From the NCBI RefSeq assembly GCF_035270045.1, contig NZ_DATFIP010000076.1, positions 62,001 through 126,000 on the forward strand: a stretch of DNA of 64,000 nucleotides, written 5' to 3'. This DNA comes from Salibaculum sp035270045 (lineage in GTDB: Bacteria > Pseudomonadota > Alphaproteobacteria > Rhodobacterales > Rhodobacteraceae). Below, piece by piece: positions 33,634 to 42,058 of this stretch (position 1 is its first letter; each line of letters opens with the position of its first letter). The notes below the pieces were generated by a model. That model worked only from the letters and a program-made list of their open reading frames with translations, was not told the DNA's origin and ran no database searches. A program made the position numbers and the translations under genes.

Positions 33634-34191
33634 TCAGGGGATGATGCGGGTGTACTTGGTTCCTTCCAGGGTGGCACCGACACGCAGACCCGCCTGGGCG
33701 AAGATCACGGCGATGACAGGGGCGAGAGATGTGGTCGTCTCGGCCCGCAAGTTGCCCCCTTCGCGGCTGACCGCGTATTCCGCATCCGCCCCCAGCGCCC
33801 AGCCGGGTGAGGTGCGAAATTCCATCAGCGCCTCGTCGGTCATGAAGAAAAGGACGTGGGAATACTGCTGCGCGCCCACCTGCAAGCCGGCACTTCCGCC
33901 CGCGATGGCGTAGTAATCCACGGTGCTGTCACCGATGCGCAGCGCGCCGCGCCCGTAGGACCCGCCGAAGCCGAAACCAGCCTCGGTCACCAGTGGCATG
34001 ACGAGCATTCCCGAGGCCTTGTCGGCCAGGTCGCGCGTGCCGGGATAGCGATCGTACATGAATGTCAGCGTGGTGTTCACGCGGGAATCGATCCGGTCGC
34101 CGCCGCGCGATCCGATGCCGTTGCCACAGGCTGCAAGGGTGGTTGTCGCCAGCGCGCCAAGGGCAAAGCCGCGTCGGGAATAGATGCTCAT
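33634..34191 (-). CDS. SYLF/YSC84-domain lipoprotein
   Basis: This 185-residue protein begins MSIYSRRGFALGALATTTLA followed by Ala-Cys22. The twin arginine plus lipobox predict Tat export and lipid anchoring. The rest fits the SYLF (YSC84) lipid-binding domain: AKGMLVMP-like SGMLVMPLVTEAGFGFGGSY, then GLQVGAQQYSHVLFFMT, LGADAEYAVSREGG and AQAGLRVGATLEGTKYTRI at the end. SYLF domains bind phosphoinositides in eukaryotes; the bacterial role is unclear. It is convergent with the oxidoreductase gene, only 24 bp away, and 110 bp downstream of the hemB stop. Confidence 0.88.
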   Translation of the reverse strand: MSIYSRRGFALGALATTTLAACGNGIGSRGGDRIDSRVNTTLTFMYDRYPGTRDLADKASGMLVMPLVTEAGFGFGGSYGRGALRIGDSTVDYYAIAGGSAGLQVGAQQYSHVLFFMTDEALMEFRTSPGWALGADAEYAVSREGGNLRAETTTSLAPVIAVIFAQAGLRVGATLEGTKYTRIIP

Positions 34192-34301
34192 GATGTCGCC
34201 TCGTGCCTGTCGGGCGGCGTCCGCCTCGTTCTGGACGCACTATAGGGGGATGGGCCGGGTCTGTCAGCACAAAGATGCTCCAAGGCTCCTCTGCGCTGGA
34301 A

Positions 34302-35294
34302 TCAGCCGCCCAGCACCTCGGCGGCTTCGGGGGCGAAGTAGGTCAGGATCCCGTCACATCCGGCCCGCTTGAAGCACATGAGGCTTTCCATCATCGTCAC
34401 CTGACCATCCAGCCAGCCATTCTGGGCCGCCGCCCGCAGCATCGCGTACTCGCCCGACACCTGGTAGGCGAAGGTGGGCACGCCGAAACGGTCCTTCACG
34501 CGGCGGCAGATGTCCAGGTAGGGCATGCCGGGCTTGACCATGACCATGTCCGCCCCCTCGCCAAGATCGCGCTCCACCAGTCGCAGCGCCTCCTCGGAAT
34601 TGGCCGGGTCCATCTGGTAGGTGGTCTTGTCGCCCTTGAGCGCGCCCGAGGCGCCCACAGCGTCGCGGAAGGGGCCGTAGAAGCCGCTGGCGTACTTGGC
34701 CGTGTAGGACAGGATGGTGACCTTCTGGTGGCCCTCGGCTTCCAGCGCCTGGCGGATCGCGCCGATGCGGCCGTCCATCATGTCCGAGGGCCCGAGGATG
34801 TCGGCGCCCGCCTCGGCCTGGGCCAGGGCCATGCGCACCAGTGCTGCGACCGTCTCGTCGTTGAGCACCTCGCCGTCGCGGACATAACCGTCCTGGCCGT
34901 TGATGTTGTAGGGGTCCAGCGCGATGTCCGTCATGACCGCGATGTCCGGCGCGGCCTCCTTGATGGCGCGGATCGCCTGGTTGGCGATGTTGTCGGGCGA
35001 CCAGGCGACGGCGCAGTCCTCGGTCCGGTCCTCCAGCGCGGTATAGGGAAAGACGCAGAGGGCTGGAATGCCCAACGCCTGGGCCTGCCGGGCCGCCTGC
35101 GCGACACGGTCCACCGTGCGGCGGACGACACCGGGCATCGACGGCACGGGTTCCTCGGCGTCGCGGCCGGGCATCACGAAGACCGGCCAGATGAAATCGG
35201 CCGGCGAAAGGGTGCTTTCGCGCACCATGGCGCGCAGGGCTGGCGTGGCGCGCAGCCGGCGCGGCCGGGCAGCGGGAAATCGGGGCTGGGTCAT
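34302..35294 (-). CDS. hemB: Delta-aminolevulinic acid dehydratase (porphobilinogen synthase)
   Basis: This 330-residue enzyme condenses two ALA molecules into porphobilinogen in haem, bacteriochlorophyll and cobalamin synthesis. The Schiff-base lysines are Lys200 (SYTAKYASGFYGPFR) and Lys254 (VMVKPGMPYLD). At the usual zinc-cysteine site the sequence is MTDIALDPYN, with Asp and Ala in place of Cys. That is the Mg-dependent or metal-independent type described for Rhodobacter and Bradyrhizobium. Length is normal. Confidence 0.96.
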   Translation of the reverse strand: MTQPRFPAARPRRLRATPALRAMVRESTLSPADFIWPVFVMPGRDAEEPVPSMPGVVRRTVDRVAQAARQAQALGIPALCVFPYTALEDRTEDCAVAWSPDNIANQAIRAIKEAAPDIAVMTDIALDPYNINGQDGYVRDGEVLNDETVAALVRMALAQAEAGADILGPSDMMDGRIGAIRQALEAEGHQKVTILSYTAKYASGFYGPFRDAVGASGALKGDKTTYQMDPANSEEALRLVERDLGEGADMVMVKPGMPYLDICRRVKDRFGVPTFAYQVSGEYAMLRAAAQNGWLDGQVTMMESLMCFKRAGCDGILTYFAPEAAEVLGG

Positions 35295-35411
35295 GGTCTT
35301 GGCCTTTCAGTCACACCTGCGGGATCGCACCGAAATTTGCCGGGCTCAAGGCTGGGCATTGCCGGGGCGCATCGCTAGGTTGCCGCAAAACACCACAGGC
35401 TGCCATACCCC

Positions 35412-35936
35412 GTGAACTGGACATCCACCCTTTTCGAAGTGATCGACATGCGCTCGTTCTCGAACCTCTGGTTCTGGATCGGGCTGGCGGTGATATGGTC
35501 CTCGGTCAATCACTATGTGCTGGGCGCGCCCTACGACATGATCACCAGGGCCCGGCGTTACGGCGGCAAGGCGCAAGAGGACCTGGAGGCGCTGGTGCGC
35601 ATCAACGCCGATCGTCTGCTCCATATCGGCCAGGTCTCGGGGATCATCCTGCTGGGGTTTCTGGCCTTCGTTCTGACATCGCTGACGATCCTGGGCTTCT
35701 GGTATGGCGTGGAATTCGCGCAGGCGCTGCTGCTTCTGGCGCTGCCGCTGTCTTTGGTCGGCGGGCTGAGCCTGTCGGCGGCGCGCCGGATCGCGGCCGA
35801 ACGCCCCGCGGGCGACGACCTGCACCGGCACCTGGGCCGCCATCGCTTGAAGACCCAGGTCATCGGCATGGTGTCGATCTTCGTCACCGCCATGTTCGGC
35901 ATGTACCAGAACCTTGCCGTGAGCCCCGGCTTCTGA
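35412..35936 (+). CDS. Small integral membrane protein (Rhodobacterales conserved type)
   Basis: This 174-residue protein has about four hydrophobic spans: LWFWIGLAVIWSSVNHYVLG, then GIILLGFLAFVLTSLTILGF, ALLLLALPLSLVGGLSLSAA, and a C-terminal QVIGMVSIFVTAMFGMY. Similar proteins in Roseobacters are, from memory, annotated as component of SufBCD complex, but nothing in this sequence supports an Fe-S role and no suf genes are near. The start is a GTG; an ATG at 35448 is the alternative. It lies 46 bp before mfd in the same direction. Confidence 0.7.
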   Translation: MNWTSTLFEVIDMRSFSNLWFWIGLAVIWSSVNHYVLGAPYDMITRARRYGGKAQEDLEALVRINADRLLHIGQVSGIILLGFLAFVLTSLTILGFWYGVEFAQALLLLALPLSLVGGLSLSAARRIAAERPAGDDLHRHLGRHRLKTQVIGMVSIFVTAMFGMYQNLAVSPGF

Positions 35937-35982
35937 CCAATGCGAATTGACACCGCGCCGCAGCGGGGTAGGTGAGGCGCTG

Positions 35983-38900
35983 ATGACTGCACCCGATCAT
36001 ATCACTGTCGGCGGCGCCCCCGAGGGGTTCGATGCCCGCCTGGTTCTCCAGGAAGTCGCCCGGCGGGGCGGCCCCGTTGTGCATGTCGCCCGCGACGACA
36101 AGCGGCTTGCGGCCATGCGCGCCGCCCTGGCCTTTTTCGATCCCGCCATGCCGGTTCTGCATTTTCCCGGCTGGGACTGCCTGCCCTTCGACCGGGTGTC
36201 GCCCAATGCCGATATCTCGGCCGCGCGCATGGCCACATTGGCCGCGCTCGTCCACGAGATGCCCGCGCGATTCGTGCTGCTGACAACGCTGAATGCTGCG
36301 ACACAGCGCATTCCCGCGCGTGCGGTTCTGCAAGAGGCCGCCTTCACGGCCCGCGTTGGCGAGCGGATCGACGAAGAGGCGCTTCGCGGTTTCCTCGTGC
36401 GGATGGGATTTGCCCAGGCTCCCACCGTGACCGAACCGGGCGATTACGCCATCCGCGGCGGCATCATCGACATCTATCCCCCGGGCCATGCCGGGCCGGT
36501 GCGGCTGGACCTGTTCGGCGACGTCCTCGATGGTGCGCGCCGCTTCGACCCCGCCAGCCAGCGCACGACCGAGACGCTGGACAAGGTGGACCTAGCCCCG
36601 GTCTCCGAGGTGATCCTCGACGAGGCGGCGATCACCCGGTTCCGGCAGAACTACCGGCTGGAATTCGGCGCGGCGGGCAGCGACGACCCGCTTTACGAGG
36701 CGGTCAGCGCGGGCCGCAAGCACCAGGGGGTGGAACACTGGCTGGGCTTTTTCCATGACCGGCTGGAAACGCTCTTCGACTACCTGCCCGGCGCAACCCT
36801 CACGCTCGACGATCATAGCGCGGCGCAGCGCCAGGCGCACTGGGACACGATCGCCGATCAATACGATGCGCGGCGCGAGGCCATGAGTGCCAAGGGTCGG
36901 GTTGATACCGTCTACAAGCCCGCCCCGCCCGAAACGCTCTACCTTGATCCCGATGGCTGGGAGGCCGTCACAAAAGGGATGCGGCGGTTGCAGTTCTCGG
37001 CGCTGCCGCGGGCCACCGGGCCGGGGGTGATCGACGCGGGGGGCCGCGTGGGCCGCAATTTCCTGCCCGAACGTCAGCAGGAAAGTGTCAGCCTTTTCGG
37101 AGCTTTGGCGGATCATATTCGTGCGAAACTCGAAGAGGGCCCGGTCCTCATCGCGTCCTATTCCGATGGCGCGCGGGAACGCCTGACCGGGTTGATCGAG
37201 GACGAAGACCTGGCCGAGGCGATCCCGGTGACGGATTACGGCCGTATCGGCCGTCGCGGGCTGCACCTCGTGGTCTGGGCGCTGGAGCACGGTTTCGAGG
37301 CGCCGGAGGGTGACGGTCGCCTCACTGTCATCTCGGAACAGGACGTTCTGGGCGACCGGCTGATCCGCCAGACCAAGCGCAAGCGCAAGGCCGAAAACTT
37401 CCTGACCGAGACGCAATCGCTCACGCCGGGTGACTTGGTGGTGCATGTCGATCACGGCATCGGGCGGTATCTGGGGCTGGAGGTGGTCAGCGCCGCCGGG
37501 GCCGCGCATGAATGCCTGGTGCTGGAATACGCCGAGGGCGCCAAGCTTTACCTGCCGGTCGAGAACATCGAGCTGTTGTCGCAATACGGCCATGAGGAGG
37601 GCTTGCTCGACAAGCTGGGCGGGGGCGCCTGGCAGGCGAAGAAGGCGCGGCTCAAGGAACGCATCCGCGAGATGGCCGAACGGCTTATCCGGGTCGCCGC
37701 CGAACGCGAGCTGCGCACCGCCCCGGCCATGACCCCGCCCGAGGGCATGTGGGACCAGTTCTTGTCGCGCTTTCCCTACCAGGAAACCGAGGACCAGTTG
37801 CAGGCCATTGAGGACGTGACCGAGGACCTGGAGTCGGGCCGCCCCATGGACAGGCTGATTTGCGGCGACGTGGGCTTCGGCAAGACCGAGGTGGCGATCC
37901 GTGCCGCTTTCCTGGCGGCCATGTCCGGGGTGCAGGTCGCCGTGATCGCGCCCACGACGCTGCTGGCGCGCCAGCATTACCAGAGCTTTGCCGACCGTTT
38001 TCGCGGTTTCCCGGTCAACGTGCGGGCGCTGTCGCGCTTCGTCGGCAGCAAGGAAGCCGCGGCGACCCGCGACGCCATGGCCAAGGGCACGGCGGATATC
38101 GTGGTGGGCACCCATGCCCTGCTGGCCAAGAGTGTGAAGTTCCAGAACCTCGGGCTTCTGATCATCGACGAGGAGCAGCATTTCGGCGTGCAGCACAAGG
38201 AACGGCTCAAGCAGCTGCGCACGGACATCCACGTGATGACCCTGACGGCCACGCCCATTCCGCGCACGCTGCAACTTTCGCTGTCGGGGGTGCGCGAATT
38301 GTCGGTGATCGGCACGCCGCCCGTGGACCGCCTGTCGATCCGGACCTACGTCAGCGAGTTCGATACCGTCACCCTGCGCGAGGCGCTGCTGCGCGAGCAT
38401 TACCGGGGCGGGCAGTCCTTCTTCGTGGTTCCCCGCGTCGCCGACCTGCCCGAGATTCAGGCCTTCCTGCGCGACGAGGTCCCCGAGGTCAGCGTCGTCA
38501 CCGCCCACGGCCAGATGGCGGCGGGCGAACTGGATGACCGCATGAACGCCTTTTACGATGGCAAGTACGACGTGTTGCTGGCCACGACCATCGTGGAATC
38601 GGGGCTGGATATTCCAACCGCCAACACGATGATCGTGCATCGCGCCGACATGTTCGGGCTCAGCCAGCTTTACCAGATCCGGGGCCGGGTGGGGCGGTCC
38701 AAGACCCGCGCTTATGCCTACCTGACCTACCGCCCGCGCCAGCGCCTGACCCAACAGGCCGAAAAGCGCCTGCGCGTGCTCGGGTCCATCGACACGCTGG
38801 GGGCCGGGTTCGCGCTGGCCAGCCAGGACCTCGACATTCGCGGGGCCGGCAACCTGCTGGGCGAGGAACAGTCGGGCCAGATGCGCGAGGTGGGCTACGA

Positions 38901-39435
38901 ACTTTACCAGTCCATGCTGGAGGAGCAGATCGCGAAGATCCGGTCGGGTGAAACCACGCTGGTCGAGGATGGCCAATGGGCGCCTCAGATCAACCTTGGC
39001 GTGCCGGTCCTGATCCCCGAGGATTATGTGCCCGACCTGGACGTGCGGCTGGGACTCTATCGCCGCCTGTCAGGGCTGCAGACCAAGGTCGAACTGGAAG
39101 GCTTTGCCGCCGAGCTGATCGACCGGTTCGGCGCCTTGCCCAAGGAGGTCAACACGCTGATGCTGGTGGTGCGGATCAAGGCTATGTGCAAACGCGCCGG
39201 GATCAGCCACCTGGATGGCGGGCCCAAGGGGGCGACGATCCGGTTCCACAACGACAAGTTCGCCTCGCCCGATGGCCTGGTGCAGTTCATCAAGGATCAG
39301 AATGGACTGGCAAAGGTAAAGGACAACAAGATCGTCGTGCGGCGCGACTGGCGGCGCGACAGCGACAAGATCAAGGGCGCCTTCGCCATCGCGCAGGACC
39401 TGGCGAAGAAGGTGAAAGAGGCACAGGCAGCCTAG
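35983..39435 (+). CDS. mfd: Transcription-repair coupling factor Mfd
   Basis: This 1150-residue translocase removes stalled RNA polymerase and recruits UvrA. N-terminal UvrB-like domains lead to the polymerase-interaction domain (LTPGDLVVHVDHGIGRYLGL, about residue 480). RecG-like helicase motifs follow: Walker A GDVGFGKTEVAIR, motif II IIDEEQHFGV, TLTATPIPRTLQ, TTIVESGLDIPTANTMI and QIRGRVGRS. The C-terminal TRCF domain is complete. The ATG at 35983, just after a GTGAGG site, is preferred to an upstream in-frame ATG at 35947. Confidence 0.96.
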   Translation: MTAPDHITVGGAPEGFDARLVLQEVARRGGPVVHVARDDKRLAAMRAALAFFDPAMPVLHFPGWDCLPFDRVSPNADISAARMATLAALVHEMPARFVLLTTLNAATQRIPARAVLQEAAFTARVGERIDEEALRGFLVRMGFAQAPTVTEPGDYAIRGGIIDIYPPGHAGPVRLDLFGDVLDGARRFDPASQRTTETLDKVDLAPVSEVILDEAAITRFRQNYRLEFGAAGSDDPLYEAVSAGRKHQGVEHWLGFFHDRLETLFDYLPGATLTLDDHSAAQRQAHWDTIADQYDARREAMSAKGRVDTVYKPAPPETLYLDPDGWEAVTKGMRRLQFSALPRATGPGVIDAGGRVGRNFLPERQQESVSLFGALADHIRAKLEEGPVLIASYSDGARERLTGLIEDEDLAEAIPVTDYGRIGRRGLHLVVWALEHGFEAPEGDGRLTVISEQDVLGDRLIRQTKRKRKAENFLTETQSLTPGDLVVHVDHGIGRYLGLEVVSAAGAAHECLVLEYAEGAKLYLPVENIELLSQYGHEEGLLDKLGGGAWQAKKARLKERIREMAERLIRVAAERELRTAPAMTPPEGMWDQFLSRFPYQETEDQLQAIEDVTEDLESGRPMDRLICGDVGFGKTEVAIRAAFLAAMSGVQVAVIAPTTLLARQHYQSFADRFRGFPVNVRALSRFVGSKEAAATRDAMAKGTADIVVGTHALLAKSVKFQNLGLLIIDEEQHFGVQHKERLKQLRTDIHVMTLTATPIPRTLQLSLSGVRELSVIGTPPVDRLSIRTYVSEFDTVTLREALLREHYRGGQSFFVVPRVADLPEIQAFLRDEVPEVSVVTAHGQMAAGELDDRMNAFYDGKYDVLLATTIVESGLDIPTANTMIVHRADMFGLSQLYQIRGRVGRSKTRAYAYLTYRPRQRLTQQAEKRLRVLGSIDTLGAGFALASQDLDIRGAGNLLGEEQSGQMREVGYELYQSMLEEQIAKIRSGETTLVEDGQWAPQINLGVPVLIPEDYVPDLDVRLGLYRRLSGLQTKVELEGFAAELIDRFGALPKEVNTLMLVVRIKAMCKRAGISHLDGGPKGATIRFHNDKFASPDGLVQFIKDQNGLAKVKDNKIVVRRDWRRDSDKIKGAFAIAQDLAKKVKEAQAA

Positions 39436-39469
39436 GCGGAGGGAGATACCGGGAGTACCGTCGCGCGGC

Positions 39470-40702
39470 TCAGTCCGTGTCGCGGCGGATCATCGTGGTC
39501 AGCCACAGCGCCAGTGACGCGCACAGGCAGACCGCCATCGCCAGCGGTACCGGCGTGCCGTCGAAGGCCAGCCCGACCGGCACGGCGATGACAACGGCGC
39601 CCACGGTCCCGATGGAGGCCATGATCGAGGCGGCCATGCCGGCGATATGGCCCATCGGCTCCATCCCAAGCGCGTTCAGGTTGCCAATGGTCAGCCCGGC
39701 CTGGAAGAACACCGAGGTTGTCCAGAAAACGTAGAGGTAGAATTCCAGCCCGCCGAAAATCCCGGCCCAGATCGCTGTCGCGCTCAGCGCCGACAGCCCG
39801 ATCTGCACGGTGAACATGGCCTTGACGATGGCGCGCATGCCCACGCGCATCACGATCTGGGAGTTCAACACCGTGGCCGACGCGGCGGCAATGGCGATGG
39901 CCCCGAACCAGAGCGGGAAACTCTCGGCGCGGCCGTAGGTCTCATCAAAGATCTGCTGGATCGAGCTGATGGTGGCAAAAAGCATGCCGAAGGCCAGGGT
40001 CTGCACCGCGATCGAAAGCCGCACAGTGGGGTGAGCGGCCATTTCCTTGATCGCCGCCCAGAGCAGCGAAAGTCGCAGCGGGCGGCGATCCGCGACGGCA
40101 AGCGTTTCGGGCTGGCGCAGGCCCAGCCAGGTCATCCCGATCAACGAAAAGATCACGAAGGCCATGAAAATGCTGCGCCAGCCGGACATGTCGATGATTA
40201 CCGCGCCCAGGCTGGGCGCGATCGCGGGCACCAGCGAAAAGATCATCATCACGAAGGACATGATCCGCGCCATGCCGCGCCCCGCATAGAGGTCGCGCAC
40301 CAGGGCCAGGGCCACCACCCGGGGCGCCGAGGCGCCCAGTCCCTGCACCACCCGCGCGGCCAGCAGGGTTTCCAGCGTCGGCGCCAGGAAAGCGGTCAGT
40401 GCTGCCGCGCAATAGATCAGCGCCCCGCCGATCACCACCGGCTTGCGACCGAAGCGATCCGACAGCGGGCCGGTGAACAGCGTGCCCAGCCCCATGCCCA
40501 GCACGAAACTGGTCACGACAAGCTGCGCGAGGTTCGGGGCCTGGGGTGTCAGTTCGGCGCCGATTTGCGGCAGGGCGGGCAGCATGGCGTCGATGGAAAA
40601 GGCGATCGAGGCCATGAGCATCGCCATCAGCGCGATGAATTCCAGCGTCGGGAGGCGCTGCGGCGGGGGAGGGGCGGCCTGGGCCGTCGCGGTATCGGTC
40701 AT
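39470..40702 (-). CDS. MFS transporter, Bcr/CflA drug-resistance family
   Basis: This 410-residue protein has twelve predicted spans. The MFS signature between spans 2 and 3 is GPLSDRFGRKPVVIGG. The ALPQIGAELTP and RVVQGLGASAPRVVALALVRD segments are typical of Bcr/CflA exporters (DHA1 12-spanner). Proton-driven efflux of a drug or metabolite is expected, substrate unknown. The start overlaps the K+ channel stop by 4 bp; with the FrnE-like gene it forms a three-gene overlapping operon. Confidence 0.9.
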   Translation of the reverse strand: MTDTATAQAAPPPPQRLPTLEFIALMAMLMASIAFSIDAMLPALPQIGAELTPQAPNLAQLVVTSFVLGMGLGTLFTGPLSDRFGRKPVVIGGALIYCAAALTAFLAPTLETLLAARVVQGLGASAPRVVALALVRDLYAGRGMARIMSFVMMIFSLVPAIAPSLGAVIIDMSGWRSIFMAFVIFSLIGMTWLGLRQPETLAVADRRPLRLSLLWAAIKEMAAHPTVRLSIAVQTLAFGMLFATISSIQQIFDETYGRAESFPLWFGAIAIAAASATVLNSQIVMRVGMRAIVKAMFTVQIGLSALSATAIWAGIFGGLEFYLYVFWTTSVFFQAGLTIGNLNALGMEPMGHIAGMAASIMASIGTVGAVVIAVPVGLAFDGTPVPLAMAVCLCASLALWLTTMIRRDTD

Positions 40703-41058
40703 GCGTCCGGTCCTTTTTCCTCGACGGCCAGCAGGCGTTTCTCCGCTTCGGCGGTCTTGCGCCGCGCCGCACGCAATTCGGCCCGCGCGCGCATCCGGCC
40801 TTCCAGTGTCATGTTGCTGACCTGCCGTATCACGGCGGCAAAGACGCCAAGACCCGCGAATATGAATACGGTCGTGGCCAGCTTGCCGATCACCGTCTGC
40901 GGGACAAGGCTGCCGTAGCCGACAGTCGAGAGCGTCACAACCGTGAAGAAGAAACTGTCGACCCAGCTCCAGCCCTCGACCAGGTGGTAGAAGACCGTGC
41001 CGCCCCCGATCAGGACCGAAAGCGCCCCGACCAGGATCCAAAGCCCGTCATTCCGCAT
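40699..41058 (-). CDS. Two-span potassium channel protein
   Basis: This 119-residue protein has two membrane spans flanking a pore loop with the K+ selectivity filter TVGYG (Thr45-Gly49) inside VVTLSTVGYGSLVPQT. The C-terminal 37 residues are charged and Ala/Arg/Glu-rich, consistent with a short coiled coil rather than an RCK domain, so gating ligand is unknown. It would assemble as a tetramer. It overlaps the FrnE-like gene by 11 bp upstream and the MFS gene by 4 bp downstream. Confidence 0.9.
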   Translation of the reverse strand: MRNDGLWILVGALSVLIGGGTVFYHLVEGWSWVDSFFFTVVTLSTVGYGSLVPQTVIGKLATTVFIFAGLGVFAAVIRQVSNMTLEGRMRARAELRAARRKTAEAEKRLLAVEEKGPDA

Positions 41059-41701
41059 CGCCCGCGTCCTCGAGTTTGGCCATGATTTCGCCCGTGACCT
41101 GCACCCACAGGTCTGGCGGCTGGGCGCCGGGCACCGCGTGCTGGCCGGCCACGATGAAGGTGGGCACGGATTGCACGCCCATCTTGCGGGCCTCGGTGTC
41201 GCGCGTCCGGATGGTGTCGGTATCGGCATCGGCGGCCAGCAGCCGGGCGACGACGCCCGCGTCCATCTCGGCACTGTCGGCGATGTCGCAGAGCACGTCC
41301 CGGTCGCCGATGTCGCGGCCCTCCCTGAAATAGGCCTCGAACAGCCTCTGCACCACGACCTGCTGGCGTTGTTCGATCCCGGCCCAGTGGATCAGGCGAT
41401 GCGCGTCCAGTGTGTTGGGCGTGCGCGCGATGGCTTCGAAGTCGATCGTCAGCCCGGCCTTGTCCGCGTGCTCCTGAACCGGCAGATAGGCCTTCACCGC
41501 GCCCTCGCGCCCGCCGAACTTGGCGTCCATGTAGGCGCGCCGATCCATCCCCTCGGGCGGGAAGTCGGGGTTGAGCTGGAAGGGGTGGTACTCGATCTCG
41601 AAAGGGTGGTCCCCCACCTGTGCGAGCGCCCTGTCCAGGTTGGTCTTGCCGATGTAGCACCAGGGGCAGACGGGGTCCGAGAAGATATCAAGCTTGACCA
41701 T
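41048..41701 (-). CDS. DsbA-family (FrnE-like) thiol oxidoreductase
   Basis: This 217-residue thioredoxin-fold protein has an active site Cys12-Pro-Trp-Cys15 in IFSDPVCPWCYIGK. The helical insert and the cis-Pro loop VQSVPTFIVAGQHAVPGAQ are those of FrnE / HCCA isomerase relatives. It has no signal peptide, so it acts in the cytoplasm. The ATG at 41701 is the conserved start; the upstream open frame overlaps the remnant of an AMP-ligase gene. It heads an overlapping operon with the K+ channel and MFS genes. Confidence 0.9.
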   Translation of the reverse strand: MVKLDIFSDPVCPWCYIGKTNLDRALAQVGDHPFEIEYHPFQLNPDFPPEGMDRRAYMDAKFGGREGAVKAYLPVQEHADKAGLTIDFEAIARTPNTLDAHRLIHWAGIEQRQQVVVQRLFEAYFREGRDIGDRDVLCDIADSAEMDAGVVARLLAADADTDTIRTRDTEARKMGVQSVPTFIVAGQHAVPGAQPPDLWVQVTGEIMAKLEDAGDAE

Positions 41702-41870
41702 GATCGCTCTCCCGCTCTTGCCGCAGTAGGTGGCGCAAGAGCTTGTTGTTGGCCCCCCGCGGCAGGGCGGCACGGTGAATGAATAGCCTTGGGGTCTTGT
41801 AGCGGGCCAGTCGCCGGGACGCAAAAGCGGCCAGGTCGGTCTCGGGCGGCCCCGTGGAAGGCGGCGGCTG
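41688..41870 (-). pseudogene. C-terminal remnant of an AMP-forming acyl-CoA/acid ligase
   Basis: In the frame different from frnE, the minus strand encodes, after a stop at 41873-41871, about 60 residues with no start codon. They read PPETDLAAFASRRLARYKTP then RLFIHRAALPRGANNKLLRH and end at TGA (41690-41688). The pattern DLAAFxxxRLARYKxPR...LPRxxNxKLLR is the C-terminal AMP-binding domain (PF13193), including the catalytic lysine in NNKLLR. The large N-terminal domain is absent upstream. It appears to be a decayed gene whose end overlaps the frnE start by 14 bp. Confidence 0.7.
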
Positions 41871-42020
41871 TCATGGCTTGGCGCTACCTTCGCCGGGGCG
41901 CGGTTGCAAGCGTGGGTCGCTCGCTGTCGCGCGTGATGCCGGCCCTGCAACTTGAACACGCCACCGGGCCGGTTCACGCGCCGGGCCAGTCAATCTCCGG
42001 CAGGCCGCGCGATCCCCGAG

Positions 42021-42045
42021 CTCGGAACGGGCGCCCGTTTCCGAG
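42021..42045. other. Hairpin after the solute-binding protein gene
   Basis: CTCGGAACGGGC (42021-42032) and GCCCGTTTCCGAG (42033-42045) pair with one bulge. This lies 14 bp past the stop of the leftward solute-binding gene and probably ends its transcript, though no T-tract is present. The stretch 41871-42020 holds no gene. Confidence 0.5.
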
Positions 42046-42058
42046 CGCCCCGTGACCA

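Noticed and set aside
36592..38976. Minus-strand open frame of 794 codons
   Set aside because: Shadow of mfd; its translation shows no family pattern.
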